Shown: positions 34,186 through 41,946 of the stretch, in pieces | Layout of the letters: each line of letters starts with the position of its first letter | Numbering within the stretch: the stretch's first letter is position 1 | Assembly (NCBI RefSeq): GCF_000167355.1 | Contig: NZ_AAEW02000022.1 | Coordinates: 1 to 41,946 of the forward strand | Reading direction: 5' to 3' | Length of the DNA: 41,946 nucleotides | Source: Desulfuromonas acetoxidans DSM 684 | GTDB lineage: Bacteria; Desulfobacterota; Desulfuromonadia; Desulfuromonadales; Desulfuromonadaceae | Position numbers and translations under genes: made by a program | Notes under the pieces: model-generated | Told to the model about the DNA's origin: nothing | The model's database searches: none | Seen by the model: only the letters and a program-made list of their open reading frames with translations

Positions 34186-35277
34186 ATGATTCCGCGCAAC
34201 AAACTGCTACTCAATAGTGTGCTTTTCATCAGCTGCATCCTGCTGGCCGGCGGCGCCATGCTTTACAACTACAGCTACAAGTTGTGTTGGAAATGTTCGA
34301 CCCACGACTATTATGAGCGCGGCAAGGAATTTGTCACGCACGCTGAAGACGAATTACAACGCACCGGAGTCGACTTCATCCGCCTCGCCGCCGACCGTGA
34401 TGATATGGACGCTCAATTGTTGCTGGCTGAAAGTTACACCTCACAATTGCCTGAGGGCTATGTCAGTGCCACTCCGCAGGCGCAAAAAAAGCTGAGCAGC
34501 CTCATAGTCAAAAACAGCACCATTGCCAAAAGCCTGCTTTCCAAAGCCTACAACCGCCTTTACGCCGGCAACAAAATGACGGCGCGCCAATGGTACAACA
34601 TGGCGTTACTCGTCGAAGCCGGTCTGATTCAACGAGACGACCAGGCTCAGGCCACCCTTGACTTGCTGACCCAAGCAGCCGAAGCCGGGAGTTACCCGGC
34701 CATGACCCGGCTCGGAGCGTTCTACCATCAACAGGCAGACTATGCCCGGGCAAAAAAATGGCTGCGCCGAGCTGCCGAAGCAGGCGTTGATCCGCAACCC
34801 GCGCTAACCCTGGGCGACTACTTTTTCTATGGCAAAAGTGAAGCCATTAATTACGAAAAAGCCATCCACTGGTACCGTCAGGCACTGCAAACCCAGCGCG
34901 AGCTCACCGCCCGCGGCACAGAGCAAGAACGTCTGGCCGCTGAAGACGTGCCCATGGCGCGAATTGACATGGCTATGCGCCAACTGCAAAAGAGTCGTAT
35001 GCAACCGCCTATGACGCTGACGTATCGGCTGGTCGGCAACGCCAACAGCAGCAAGATATTCACTGAAGACCGCCCTGAAGGCCCCATCGGCACAATCAGC
35101 TCCGCTAACGGTGAAGTAACAGCTCAGATCGACCCAGCCATCAGTCTGGCACTATCGATTCCTGTCAACCGCAAAACCTTTGAGTCCATGAGCGAAGGGC
35201 TGGACTGGGTGCTGCAATCCTATGCTCGCAGCAGCTACGGCAGCTACACCCGCTTTTACTTTAAGCTGTCCCGATAA
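34186..35277 (+). CDS. Membrane-anchored Sel1/TPR-repeat protein
   Basis: A 363-residue protein with an N-terminal membrane anchor (about residues 7-28), then CWKC (34-37, a CxxC without a histidine), and Sel1-like helical repeats at about 133-235 (AQATLDLLTQAAEAGSYPAMTRLGAFY, then AKKWLRRAAEAG and EKAIHWYRQAL). A C-terminal domain of about 80 residues has beta character. Sel1 repeats usually bind other proteins. The start at 34186 is chosen because AAAGGA precedes it; the longer frame to 34120 would overlap the upstream gene. It is the only non-cytochrome gene between the carrier cytochromes and the porin, so a role in assembling or docking cytochromes is plausible but unproven. Confidence 0.82.
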   Translation: MIPRNKLLLNSVLFISCILLAGGAMLYNYSYKLCWKCSTHDYYERGKEFVTHAEDELQRTGVDFIRLAADRDDMDAQLLLAESYTSQLPEGYVSATPQAQKKLSSLIVKNSTIAKSLLSKAYNRLYAGNKMTARQWYNMALLVEAGLIQRDDQAQATLDLLTQAAEAGSYPAMTRLGAFYHQQADYARAKKWLRRAAEAGVDPQPALTLGDYFFYGKSEAINYEKAIHWYRQALQTQRELTARGTEQERLAAEDVPMARIDMAMRQLQKSRMQPPMTLTYRLVGNANSSKIFTEDRPEGPIGTISSANGEVTAQIDPAISLALSIPVNRKTFESMSEGLDWVLQSYARSSYGSYTRFYFKLSR

Positions 35278-35844
35278 GCCGAGCCTGAATTCTGTACGCC
35301 CAAATGTGGTCTAAATGTCCATCTATTTGAGCGTGCAGAGAACAGGGGAAGCTCCCCACGTCTTACCAAACACCCCTCTTAGCTCTCCCCTGAATAGAAT
35401 TTGCTCCTAGGTGTTTTAATCCAATCTGTTCAAGCACAAGCTCCATTAAAGTCTGCTTAAATTCAGGGGCGCGGTGTCTCAAAAAAACACCTTTCCCTCG
35501 AGAGCCGCCTAACGCGCTGTAAAGGGCCTGCAAAAGACCTTTCAAGCCATATCATACCCCCTCCTTTTTCCGTCAATAGTTAAAATATTTTTCACCAAAA
35601 ATCGCATAAAATTAATTTCTGTCTATTCCGTTTAAAAAAAATACCCAAAATCAAGCTAGTTGCTGGACATTGCGTTTAACTAAGATAAGTTTTAACTTAA
35701 TTTTATTGCAAAAAGTGTAAAAGTCAGTACAACTGAAAGAACGTTCGTTTCTGTATTTCTCAAAAATAAAACGGAGGTTAAGGAGGCCCGAAAAGGAGAA
35801 ATACAGCCCCAATGATGTCCAACAAAGAAAGAAAGGGAGGCAGA
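35278..35844. other. Intergenic region before the porin gene, with an unassigned minus-strand ORF
   Basis: A 567-bp gap. Its first half is of normal composition and contains a 60-codon minus-strand frame (35363-35545, TTG start) whose sequence I cannot assign; it may be a gene remnant or chance. The second half (35560-35760) is very A+T-rich. It holds an inverted repeat TAAGT-TTTA-ACTTA near 35687-35700 and a near-palindrome centred on GAACGTTC near 35742, either of which could be an operator for the porin operon. No sigma-54 element was found. Confidence 0.5.
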
Positions 35845-37059
35845 ATGAAATGTTGGCTACGGCTGTTTCTCTGCGTCGCTATCCTGTCCACAGTGGGTTT
35901 CCCACTGAATAGCGCGTTAGGGATAACAGTATCAGGACGGTCGAGTACCGAATTCGAGTGGTACGACACCGGCGACGGTGACACCGCCGTCCCCTTTTAC
36001 CAGTACATGCTGCTCAATGTTCACGACATTGACAACAATGGCCTGGCATTTCGGGGATACGGTCGCCTTGCCGATGACCTGGCCGATGAAGCAGATGTCG
36101 ATAGTCGGCTGTACTATGCGTACCTTGAGAAGAAGGATCTAATCGAAGATCTGGATGTGCGATTCGGACGTCAGTTCATTTCCACCACTGCCGGTGCTTC
36201 CATTATGGATGGTTTGTATATGGAGTATTCGGGCTGGGGTGATGTTGACATCACCGTGTTTGGTGGTGGCGATGTCGCTTATTACGATGGCTACAACGCC
36301 AAGGATCTCATTGCCGGTATCGAGGTTCGTCGCACCTTTATGGACGATCTGAATCTCGGACTGTCCTACCTGCAGAAATGGGATCACAGTGAGCTGGCCA
36401 ATGAACTGTTCGGTCTCGATGTCGATTACGACTTTAAAGACATGCTGTACGTGTACAGCGAAACCCAGTTTAACTATCTTGCCAACGCCGTCAGCTATTT
36501 TCTTGGCGGTGCCAAGTACCACCGCAGCGACAACTGGTCGGTGCGTGCCGAGTATCTCTACTCACTTCCGGTATTCTCCTCCACCTCCATCTATTCGGTG
36601 TTTGCCGTGGATGAGTACGAGGAACTGTTCGTTGAATACGAACAGCGCCTGATGCCGGGCTTGCGTGCTTTTGTCAACTACGCGCGCGAGATGTACGAGT
36701 ACGACGCCGATGCCGACGTGTTTGAAGTCGGGATCGAAAAAATCCGTACCGGTCGTTTCTCCGGTTACGTGATCGGCACCTGGCGTGAAGATCCCGATGG
36801 TCAGGATCTGGCCGGTGTCAAGGTCTATGCGGCTGCCACCATCAACAACCGTTTCCAGGCTGGAGCCGGTGTTCACCTCGACGTTATGGAACGCTACCTT
36901 GACGAAGACGAGGATGAGACCACTAACTCCCGCATCTGGGTCGATGGCACTGTCACCTTTAACCGCAAAATCAACTTACAGGCCAAGGTTGAACGGGTTG
37001 AGAGCGATCTGTGGGACGAGTATTACCGTGGCCGCGTTCGCTTGAATGTCCGTTTCTAA
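35845..37059 (+). CDS. Outer-membrane beta-barrel porin of the cytochrome conduit
   Basis: A 404-residue protein with a signal peptide (1-26, ending NSALG) followed by alternating amphipathic beta strands rich in Tyr, Asp and Gly (DLDVRFGRQF, VYSETQFNYLAN, GVKVYAAATINNRF), and it ends in phenylalanine (RGRVRLNVRF), the usual signal for outer-membrane barrel insertion. Its size fits a barrel of about 18-20 strands. The start at 35845 has GGGAGG upstream, whereas the longer frame from 35812 does not and would push the signal peptide inward. It is followed at 13 bp by a decaheme cytochrome and then by a lipoprotein cytochrome. That trio matches the porin-cytochrome conduits of Geobacter (Omb/Oma/Omc or Ext type) in logic, with a barrel sheathing an electron path. 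Confidence 0.87.
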   Translation: MKCWLRLFLCVAILSTVGFPLNSALGITVSGRSSTEFEWYDTGDGDTAVPFYQYMLLNVHDIDNNGLAFRGYGRLADDLADEADVDSRLYYAYLEKKDLIEDLDVRFGRQFISTTAGASIMDGLYMEYSGWGDVDITVFGGGDVAYYDGYNAKDLIAGIEVRRTFMDDLNLGLSYLQKWDHSELANELFGLDVDYDFKDMLYVYSETQFNYLANAVSYFLGGAKYHRSDNWSVRAEYLYSLPVFSSTSIYSVFAVDEYEELFVEYEQRLMPGLRAFVNYAREMYEYDADADVFEVGIEKIRTGRFSGYVIGTWREDPDGQDLAGVKVYAAATINNRFQAGAGVHLDVMERYLDEDEDETTNSRIWVDGTVTFNRKINLQAKVERVESDLWDEYYRGRVRLNVRF

Positions 37060-37072
37060 AAAGGAGTCACAT

Positions 37073-37900
37073 ATGAAGCACACAGTATTGATATTTTGGA
37101 CCGTTATGGTCGTGCTGGTGACATCCACGGCCTGGGCCACCACCTTCGATCATGACGAGCACGTCGCCATTTTCGAAGGTAAAGACTGCAGCACCTGCCA
37201 TGTGGCGGATGCTGAGAGCATCATTCCCGATGTCGCTATCTGCCTGGATTGCCATGAGGCAACCATGGTCGAAGAAGTCTCGTTTTCCGGGCTCAAAACC
37301 CATGATGTCACCTGGTCGCTCAGTCACCGCGCTGCGGCAAAGAGCAAGTCCATGGACTGCGCAGCCTGTCACCAGCAAAATGACTGCCTGGAATGCCACA
37401 CTGCCGGGTTTGCCGACGAGATGGGTGACTTCGGTAACAGCATGACTAACGTGCACCGCAGCGATTTCCATGTATCACACCCGATTGCGGCACGCACCAA
37501 CCCCCAATTGTGTACCAGCTGCCATGAGAGCAGTTTCTGCTCCGACTGCCACAGCGATTTTCGTCGCGGATCCCTCACCGGCATTTCGCATCAGCGCAGT
37601 TTCAGCAGCTTAACCGTCGGCTCCACCGGTCCGGCCCATGAGAGCTTCGATGAGTCTCAATGCCAGACCTGCCATGTCGACTCGATCTTACCCTCACACG
37701 AATGGACCAGCGGCCACGCCCGAGAGGCACGCAAGAACCTGGTGACTTGCCAGGCGTGCCACCCCGAAGGCGATGTGTGCATCAAATGCCACAGTGCCCG
37801 CAGTGGTCTGGGAATCAACCCCCATCCCAAGGACTGGGATGACATTGATGGAAGAATGCTTCGTGCCAGCGATGGCCGAACCTGCCGTAAGTGTCACTAA
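37073..37900 (+). CDS. Periplasmic decaheme cytochrome c of the conduit
   Basis: A 275-residue secreted cytochrome with a signal peptide (1-22, ending AWAT) and ten CxxCH motifs. Several occur as close pairs (CAACHQQNDCLECH, CTSCHESSFCSDCH), a pattern seen in MtrA/OmaB-like conduit cytochromes. The tenth motif, CRKCH, is the very C-terminus. The start at 37073 has AAGGAG upstream and begins 13 bases after the porin stop, so the two are co-transcribed. In analogous systems this subunit plugs the barrel from the periplasmic side and hands electrons to the surface lipoprotein. It is unlike the tetraheme-module cytochromes upstream. Confidence 0.9.
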   Translation: MKHTVLIFWTVMVVLVTSTAWATTFDHDEHVAIFEGKDCSTCHVADAESIIPDVAICLDCHEATMVEEVSFSGLKTHDVTWSLSHRAAAKSKSMDCAACHQQNDCLECHTAGFADEMGDFGNSMTNVHRSDFHVSHPIAARTNPQLCTSCHESSFCSDCHSDFRRGSLTGISHQRSFSSLTVGSTGPAHESFDESQCQTCHVDSILPSHEWTSGHAREARKNLVTCQACHPEGDVCIKCHSARSGLGINPHPKDWDDIDGRMLRASDGRTCRKCH

Positions 37901-37926
37901 CACACACGACAACATAGGAGGTAGGA

Positions 37927-40215
37927 ATGAAGGTTAAACATTGGTTTTCTTTTTTCGTAGTTCTCAGCAGCATCCTGCTGTTGACGGCCTGCGGAAGTAA
38001 CTCCGGTTCCGGCGGCGATCAGTCAGCCGCCCCGGCGGAAGATGATCTGGGTTCAGACACCGATACCGGCATCAGCTATGTTGGTGCTGCCACCTGTATC
38101 GGTTGCCATGAAGACTTCAGCTGGAGTTCTGAAGAAGTGGCCGACTATCTGGCCGGAGCTCACGTCATTCACAGTGACCACATTACTCAGGCCGATGCCG
38201 CTGATGGTTGTCTCGACTGCCACGACCCCATTGGCGATGGCCCAGGACTCGAAAGCATGATTGACGCAGCCAACGTGCCGGCTGACGGCCTCGCGGCTGT
38301 GGGCTGTGAAGCCTGTCACGGCGCTGGCGGTGACCACTATGGTGTCGGACCGATCCCCATGGCCGAGCCAGGCATTGCAGAATGTGCCGCCTGCCATGAT
38401 GAACTGCCGGAGAGTCATCTGACCTATCATCCCGAAGCAAACAATATCGGCACAAACTACGTGGCCTCCCGCCACTACACGGCTTCCGTACGCAACGAAG
38501 CCGTTTGCTCACGTTGCCATACCGATCTCGGTGGTCGTCTGTATAAAGACGTGACCACCAAGACCCAATTGGAAGCCTCGGTTTTCGCTGTTGAGAGCGA
38601 TGAGGCTGTTCAATGCCGTACCTGCCACAATCCACACAATGCTGGCGGACTGCTGTTTGAAGAAGTGGAAGACCATGGTCATGTTGTTGCTAGTGGCGAG
38701 TATGCAACTTGTACCTCTTGCCACATGAGTGACAGTGGCTCCCCTGATGATGCAGAATGGATGTACCATGAGGATGTATACTACCGCATCATCACGGATA
38801 CCCACTACGATGACCCGACAACAACCGACGTTATCGAAGGTTATGTCGTTAACCCCTTAAGCGAGCGTGCCTGCCGTGATTGTCACGATGTCCACGCTGT
38901 TGAAGAGATTCGTGCTGATGATGACTCTTCAAGCTTCTCTAACACCATCAATGATCAGTGGGCAAGATCTGGCCACGCTGGCAAACTTGGCGACATAAAG
39001 TTGGAAGTTGCTGAATTCTACGGCGATGAGATTGCCGATGGCGGCCTCGACCAAAACCGTACGATTGCCCAATCTCTGGCCATCAAAGAAGCAGGTTCTT
39101 TGGGTGCGGATAATGCATTCCCGCATTACGACTGGGATGCCCAGAATCGCCAGAGTTGCCAGGAATGTCATACGGCAACAGGTTTCAAGAACTACACGGC
39201 TGACCCTACTACCTACGACGCAGCTAACAATGACTTCTCTCATCTTGCAGATTGGGCTGTTGACGGCGATGGCATTGTTACTTCTTCCGGCCAAAACGAG
39301 CTGCTCTACTGCTGGGGCTGCCATAGCGACAATCAGGGTGCCCTGTATGCATCAGGCGACAACACCATGAGCTACAGTTATGATGGCGTTGCCGTTGTTA
39401 TCCCCGACATTGGCAATTCAAACACTTGTATCCACTGCCATGGTGGTCGCAACAATGTGGACAACTTGAAAGATGCAAGTCGTTCCAGCCGCTTCGAAGG
39501 CCATCATGGTCCGGCAGCAGGTACCCTGTTCAGCTCTGTAACACATCTTGGATACGAGTTTGACGGCCAGAGCTACGCGAATGTTTCTTACTTCCATCAC
39601 GCCGATATCGGCACAATTGACGCTGATGGCAACGAAGTGTATGCAGGAACAGGAACTTCCGGTCCTTGTGTTGGTTGCCATATGGCAGACTCTGACCATA
39701 CTTTTGCCGTTGTTGAAGAAGATGAAGTCACTGGTGAGATTACTTCAATCACCAGCTTTGAAACCTGTGCAGCGTGTCACAACACTACTGATCCGGCAGG
39801 CGACCACTACTTTGACGCTTCAGTTCTTGAAGAAGAGAAGCTTGGTTTTGAAGAAGCAATTATGGTCTTGGAAAACTACATCACCAACACCACGGTCAAT
39901 ACTCTGAATGTTGACTTGACGGCTGATTCACCGACACTTGATCCGGACGGTAACGGTGTTGATGAGTTCCTGGCTTATTACGAAACAGTTGCCATTGACT
40001 ACTATGGCACCTACCAGAACTACAAGTACATGGATGACGAGCCGGGCGCCTATGCGCATAACCGCTACTATGCTAAACGCCTGCTCTTTGACTCCATTGA
40101 CTTGCTGCAACATGGTTCATTGACCGGTTCCATTACGATTGATGAAGCCGTTTATGCTGATGCAGCAATGTGGTTCGGCGCTGATGCTGATACCAACCTT
40201 GCAGCTCGTCCATAA
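37927..40215 (+). CDS. 13-heme outer-membrane lipoprotein cytochrome
   Basis: A 762-residue lipoprotein with the lipobox LLTAC (Cys22, then Gly-Ser), a Ser/Gly/Asp-rich linker and thirteen CxxCH motifs from about residue 57 to 619. A heme-free tail of about 140 residues follows. Heme spacing is wide and irregular, unlike the compact module cytochromes, which suggests a larger surface protein with loops for contact with minerals, electrodes or partners. Size and heme number are close to OmcB of G. sulfurreducens (12 hemes), but I claim no orthology. AGGAGG precedes the ATG. It is the last gene of the conduit operon and is followed by a strong terminator. The protein is rich in Asp and Glu. Surface exposure is inferred from context. 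Confidence 0.9.
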   Translation: MKVKHWFSFFVVLSSILLLTACGSNSGSGGDQSAAPAEDDLGSDTDTGISYVGAATCIGCHEDFSWSSEEVADYLAGAHVIHSDHITQADAADGCLDCHDPIGDGPGLESMIDAANVPADGLAAVGCEACHGAGGDHYGVGPIPMAEPGIAECAACHDELPESHLTYHPEANNIGTNYVASRHYTASVRNEAVCSRCHTDLGGRLYKDVTTKTQLEASVFAVESDEAVQCRTCHNPHNAGGLLFEEVEDHGHVVASGEYATCTSCHMSDSGSPDDAEWMYHEDVYYRIITDTHYDDPTTTDVIEGYVVNPLSERACRDCHDVHAVEEIRADDDSSSFSNTINDQWARSGHAGKLGDIKLEVAEFYGDEIADGGLDQNRTIAQSLAIKEAGSLGADNAFPHYDWDAQNRQSCQECHTATGFKNYTADPTTYDAANNDFSHLADWAVDGDGIVTSSGQNELLYCWGCHSDNQGALYASGDNTMSYSYDGVAVVIPDIGNSNTCIHCHGGRNNVDNLKDASRSSRFEGHHGPAAGTLFSSVTHLGYEFDGQSYANVSYFHHADIGTIDADGNEVYAGTGTSGPCVGCHMADSDHTFAVVEEDEVTGEITSITSFETCAACHNTTDPAGDHYFDASVLEEEKLGFEEAIMVLENYITNTTVNTLNVDLTADSPTLDPDGNGVDEFLAYYETVAIDYYGTYQNYKYMDDEPGAYAHNRYYAKRLLFDSIDLLQHGSLTGSITIDEAVYADAAMWFGADADTNLAARP

Positions 40216-40259
40216 TCAATAACCTCTACTTCCGGCAGGACTCTCTGCCGGATAACATC

Positions 40260-40291
40260 AAAAGCCCCACATCGTTCGATGTGGGGCTTTT
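40260..40291 (+). terminator. Intrinsic terminator of the conduit operon
   Basis: AAAAGCCCCACATCG and its exact inverse form a 15-bp stem with a minimal loop, followed by T-rich TTTTAGTTT. It lies 45 bases after the lipoprotein cytochrome gene. The A-run on the other side could also stop the convergent diguanylate cyclase transcript. Confidence 0.92.
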
Positions 40292-40347
40292 AGTTTATCT
40301 ACCATCATGCACTTTTGACATAAAGTGCCGACCGGTTCTTACTCATT

Positions 40348-41889
40348 TCAGCTTATAATACAATTGCGTCCGGCTTTTTTCGCCCGATACAGTGCCTGGT
40401 CGGCAAAACGGATCAGCTCCTCACAATCCTGTCCGGACTGCGGCGACATCGACTCATAGCCAATACTGACAGTAATCCAGGGAGTCTTTAGTGCATCAAC
40501 ATTGGGGATCCCCAGATCATTGATCGCCTGCCGGATCCGCTCGGCCACTTTTTGCGCCCCAATAAGCGGAACATCGGGAAGAATAACCGCAAACTCTTCT
40601 CCACCGTAGCGGGCAACGAGATCAGCCTCTCGCTTGACTTGATTCGAAATCACCTCGGCAACGGACTGCAGGCACTGGTCGCCATCCTGATGACCGTAGG
40701 TATCATTGTAGAGCTTAAAGTGATCAATATCGATCATCAGCAGGCTGACAACCGTTCCGTTACGCCGAGCGATCAGCCACTCATGCTGAAGATGCTCATC
40801 AAACTGACGGCGGTTTCCCACCCTGGTTAAGCTGTCTGTCATGGACGCCAACTGCAGCTCCTTGTTCAACGATTCAATCCGATCCAGCATGTGATTGGCG
40901 GTCTGTGACAACTGGTGGAGCTCACGGCTGCTGTGATCTTCAAATCGCTCACTGAGATCACCACTCTCACCAATGCGGTTAAAGTGGTTAATTTGAGCGG
41001 AGATCGGCGACAGGACCAGATGGTTCAACAGCAATTCAACCAACAAAATCCCGATAACACCCAACATGACCATCACGGTGACAGTCACCTTGAACACCTG
41101 GCGCAGATGGTTGTTCATCTCACGAAAAACCTTTGTCTTTAAGGCAAAGGCCTGCTGATGGTCGACATTGCGCACCATCAGAGTCAGTTCGGCAAAATCT
41201 TCCGAGATAAATGAATAGGTCAGACTCGTCTTTTTTTCATTCTTTTGAGCCGTTGCCGTTTTGTCACAGACTTTAACCAGTTCAAAATCAAATCCGGAGT
41301 GGCTTGACACATCATAGCAATATTGACTGTTGATGGCCCGTCCCATCAGGATGTAGCCATTGGCTGGACAACTGCGATCCGTTGGATAAATAGGATACAT
41401 AGCGGTAAGAAGTGGACCATTGAGCTGTTTGACACACAGGTAAAAGGAGCTTTTCACCTCAAGGTTCAGCGCTTGAATATGCTTGCGGCTGTGCTTGACA
41501 GATTCGGCCACAGAAAGCGCTATCTTACGATCCTCGGCAAAAGAGAACGCATAAACAAGGTTGAAGTCGAGGTCAAAGTAAAGGATACACAGCGTTCCAA
41601 TCCCGGTCAGCGTCTCATCATTGAAATTGTCATCAATATAGCCCTGATTTTGATCCTGGATAAATTGATAACTGTCATTCCACACGCCCCAATCACGGAC
41701 AAAGGAGGTGAAGTACTCCTCCTGACTGCCAATGGTCTGAACAAAATGCTCACCAAGCCGGTTGAAGTGCAGGTGTTCTAGCGAATTAAACGCAGAAAAA
41801 ATATAACGGTGCATGACAAACATCATCGACACAAGCGAAACGCCGAGGATAAGAATAAGAGTCAATAAAGTACGCAGGCGTAAGGACAT
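40348..41889 (-). CDS. CHASE4-HAMP-GGDEF diguanylate cyclase
   Basis: A 513-residue membrane protein expected to make c-di-GMP in response to a periplasmic signal. TM1 lies near residues 8-28. A CHASE4-type sensor (about 30-255) includes DWGVWNDSYQFI, typical of the family. TM2 lies near 268-290, then HAMP and a GGDEF domain with an intact GGEEF loop, metal-binding LLMIDIDHFKLYND and an inhibitory READ site five residues before the loop. The catalytic and feedback sites are complete, so it should be active and self-limiting. The start at 41889 is used because the signal anchor begins there; the longer frame adds 11 residues, and the ribosome-binding site is weak. It is convergent with the conduit operon. 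Confidence 0.92.
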   Translation of the reverse strand: MSLRLRTLLTLILILGVSLVSMMFVMHRYIFSAFNSLEHLHFNRLGEHFVQTIGSQEEYFTSFVRDWGVWNDSYQFIQDQNQGYIDDNFNDETLTGIGTLCILYFDLDFNLVYAFSFAEDRKIALSVAESVKHSRKHIQALNLEVKSSFYLCVKQLNGPLLTAMYPIYPTDRSCPANGYILMGRAINSQYCYDVSSHSGFDFELVKVCDKTATAQKNEKKTSLTYSFISEDFAELTLMVRNVDHQQAFALKTKVFREMNNHLRQVFKVTVTVMVMLGVIGILLVELLLNHLVLSPISAQINHFNRIGESGDLSERFEDHSSRELHQLSQTANHMLDRIESLNKELQLASMTDSLTRVGNRRQFDEHLQHEWLIARRNGTVVSLLMIDIDHFKLYNDTYGHQDGDQCLQSVAEVISNQVKREADLVARYGGEEFAVILPDVPLIGAQKVAERIRQAINDLGIPNVDALKTPWITVSIGYESMSPQSGQDCEELIRFADQALYRAKKAGRNCIIS

Positions 41890-41946
41890 AGTGTCTCTCT
41901 TAGTCGGGTAGTGCAACTGCACCTTGAATATACGAATTTCATTCGT

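Noticed and set aside
31944-35277. A CRISPR array or DNA-level repeat behind the regular spacing in the cytochrome genes
   Set aside because: The periodicity comes from coding repeats of heme motifs (CxxCH) with variable DNA, not from identical DNA repeats with spacers.

Overview
The window looks like chromosome of an anaerobic, metal- or electrode-respiring bacterium of the Desulfuromonas/Geobacter group (Desulfuromonadales). This rests on the density of c-type cytochromes (83 CxxCH motifs in seven cytochrome genes, plus two heme-motif sensors), a CbcL-like nonaheme c/b fusion, a CbcBA-like bc pair next to a sigma-54 response regulator, class III (anaerobic) ribonucleotide reductase and several c-di-GMP proteins. 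The species is inferred from gene content only.

Layout. 1-3.4 kb: a small lipoprotein gene, then a cheW-mcp pair. 4.0-7.1 kb: an anaerobic ribonucleotide reductase operon (nrdD, a 46-residue glycyl-radical ORF, nrdG) with candidate NrdR and DnaA sites upstream. 7.2-8.2 kb: two divergent small membrane-protein genes. 8.2-17.4 kb: an inner-membrane quinol-oxidation island holding cbcA-cbcB, a HAMP sensor with two heme motifs and no output domain, a four-helix membrane protein, a sigma-54 response regulator, its convergent heme-motif histidine kinase, a small membrane protein and cbcL. 17.6-30.8 kb: mostly housekeeping genes on the minus strand (dus, PilZ, cbiET, engB, DUF484-GGDEF, 5-oxoprolinase-like, pepN, a membrane protein, metY). 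31.1-40.3 kb: an electron conduit on the plus strand with three tandem-module cytochromes (12, 20 and 12 hemes), a Sel1-repeat membrane protein, an outer-membrane beta-barrel, a decaheme cytochrome and a 13-heme outer-membrane lipoprotein. 40.3-41.9 kb: a CHASE4-HAMP-GGDEF diguanylate cyclase.

How the genes fit together. CbcL and CbcBA-like proteins would take electrons from menaquinol at the inner membrane. The multi-module cytochromes would carry them across the periplasm. The barrel, decaheme and lipoprotein genes look like a porin-cytochrome exit through the outer membrane.

The most notable signal is regulatory. A 21-bp palindrome, CTGTATA-N7-TATACAG, occurs as a pair about 100 bp apart upstream of cbcA and again upstream of a 79-residue membrane protein. 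In both places a well-formed sigma-54 -24/-12 element lies about 110-120 bp downstream of the nearer copy. A fifth copy lies upstream of cbcL. This is the layout expected for an enhancer-binding protein, and the response regulator encoded beside cbcA is the obvious candidate. Together with two paralogous periplasmic domains carrying CxxCH and CX4CH heme motifs, this suggests a heme-sensing control circuit for low-potential respiration.
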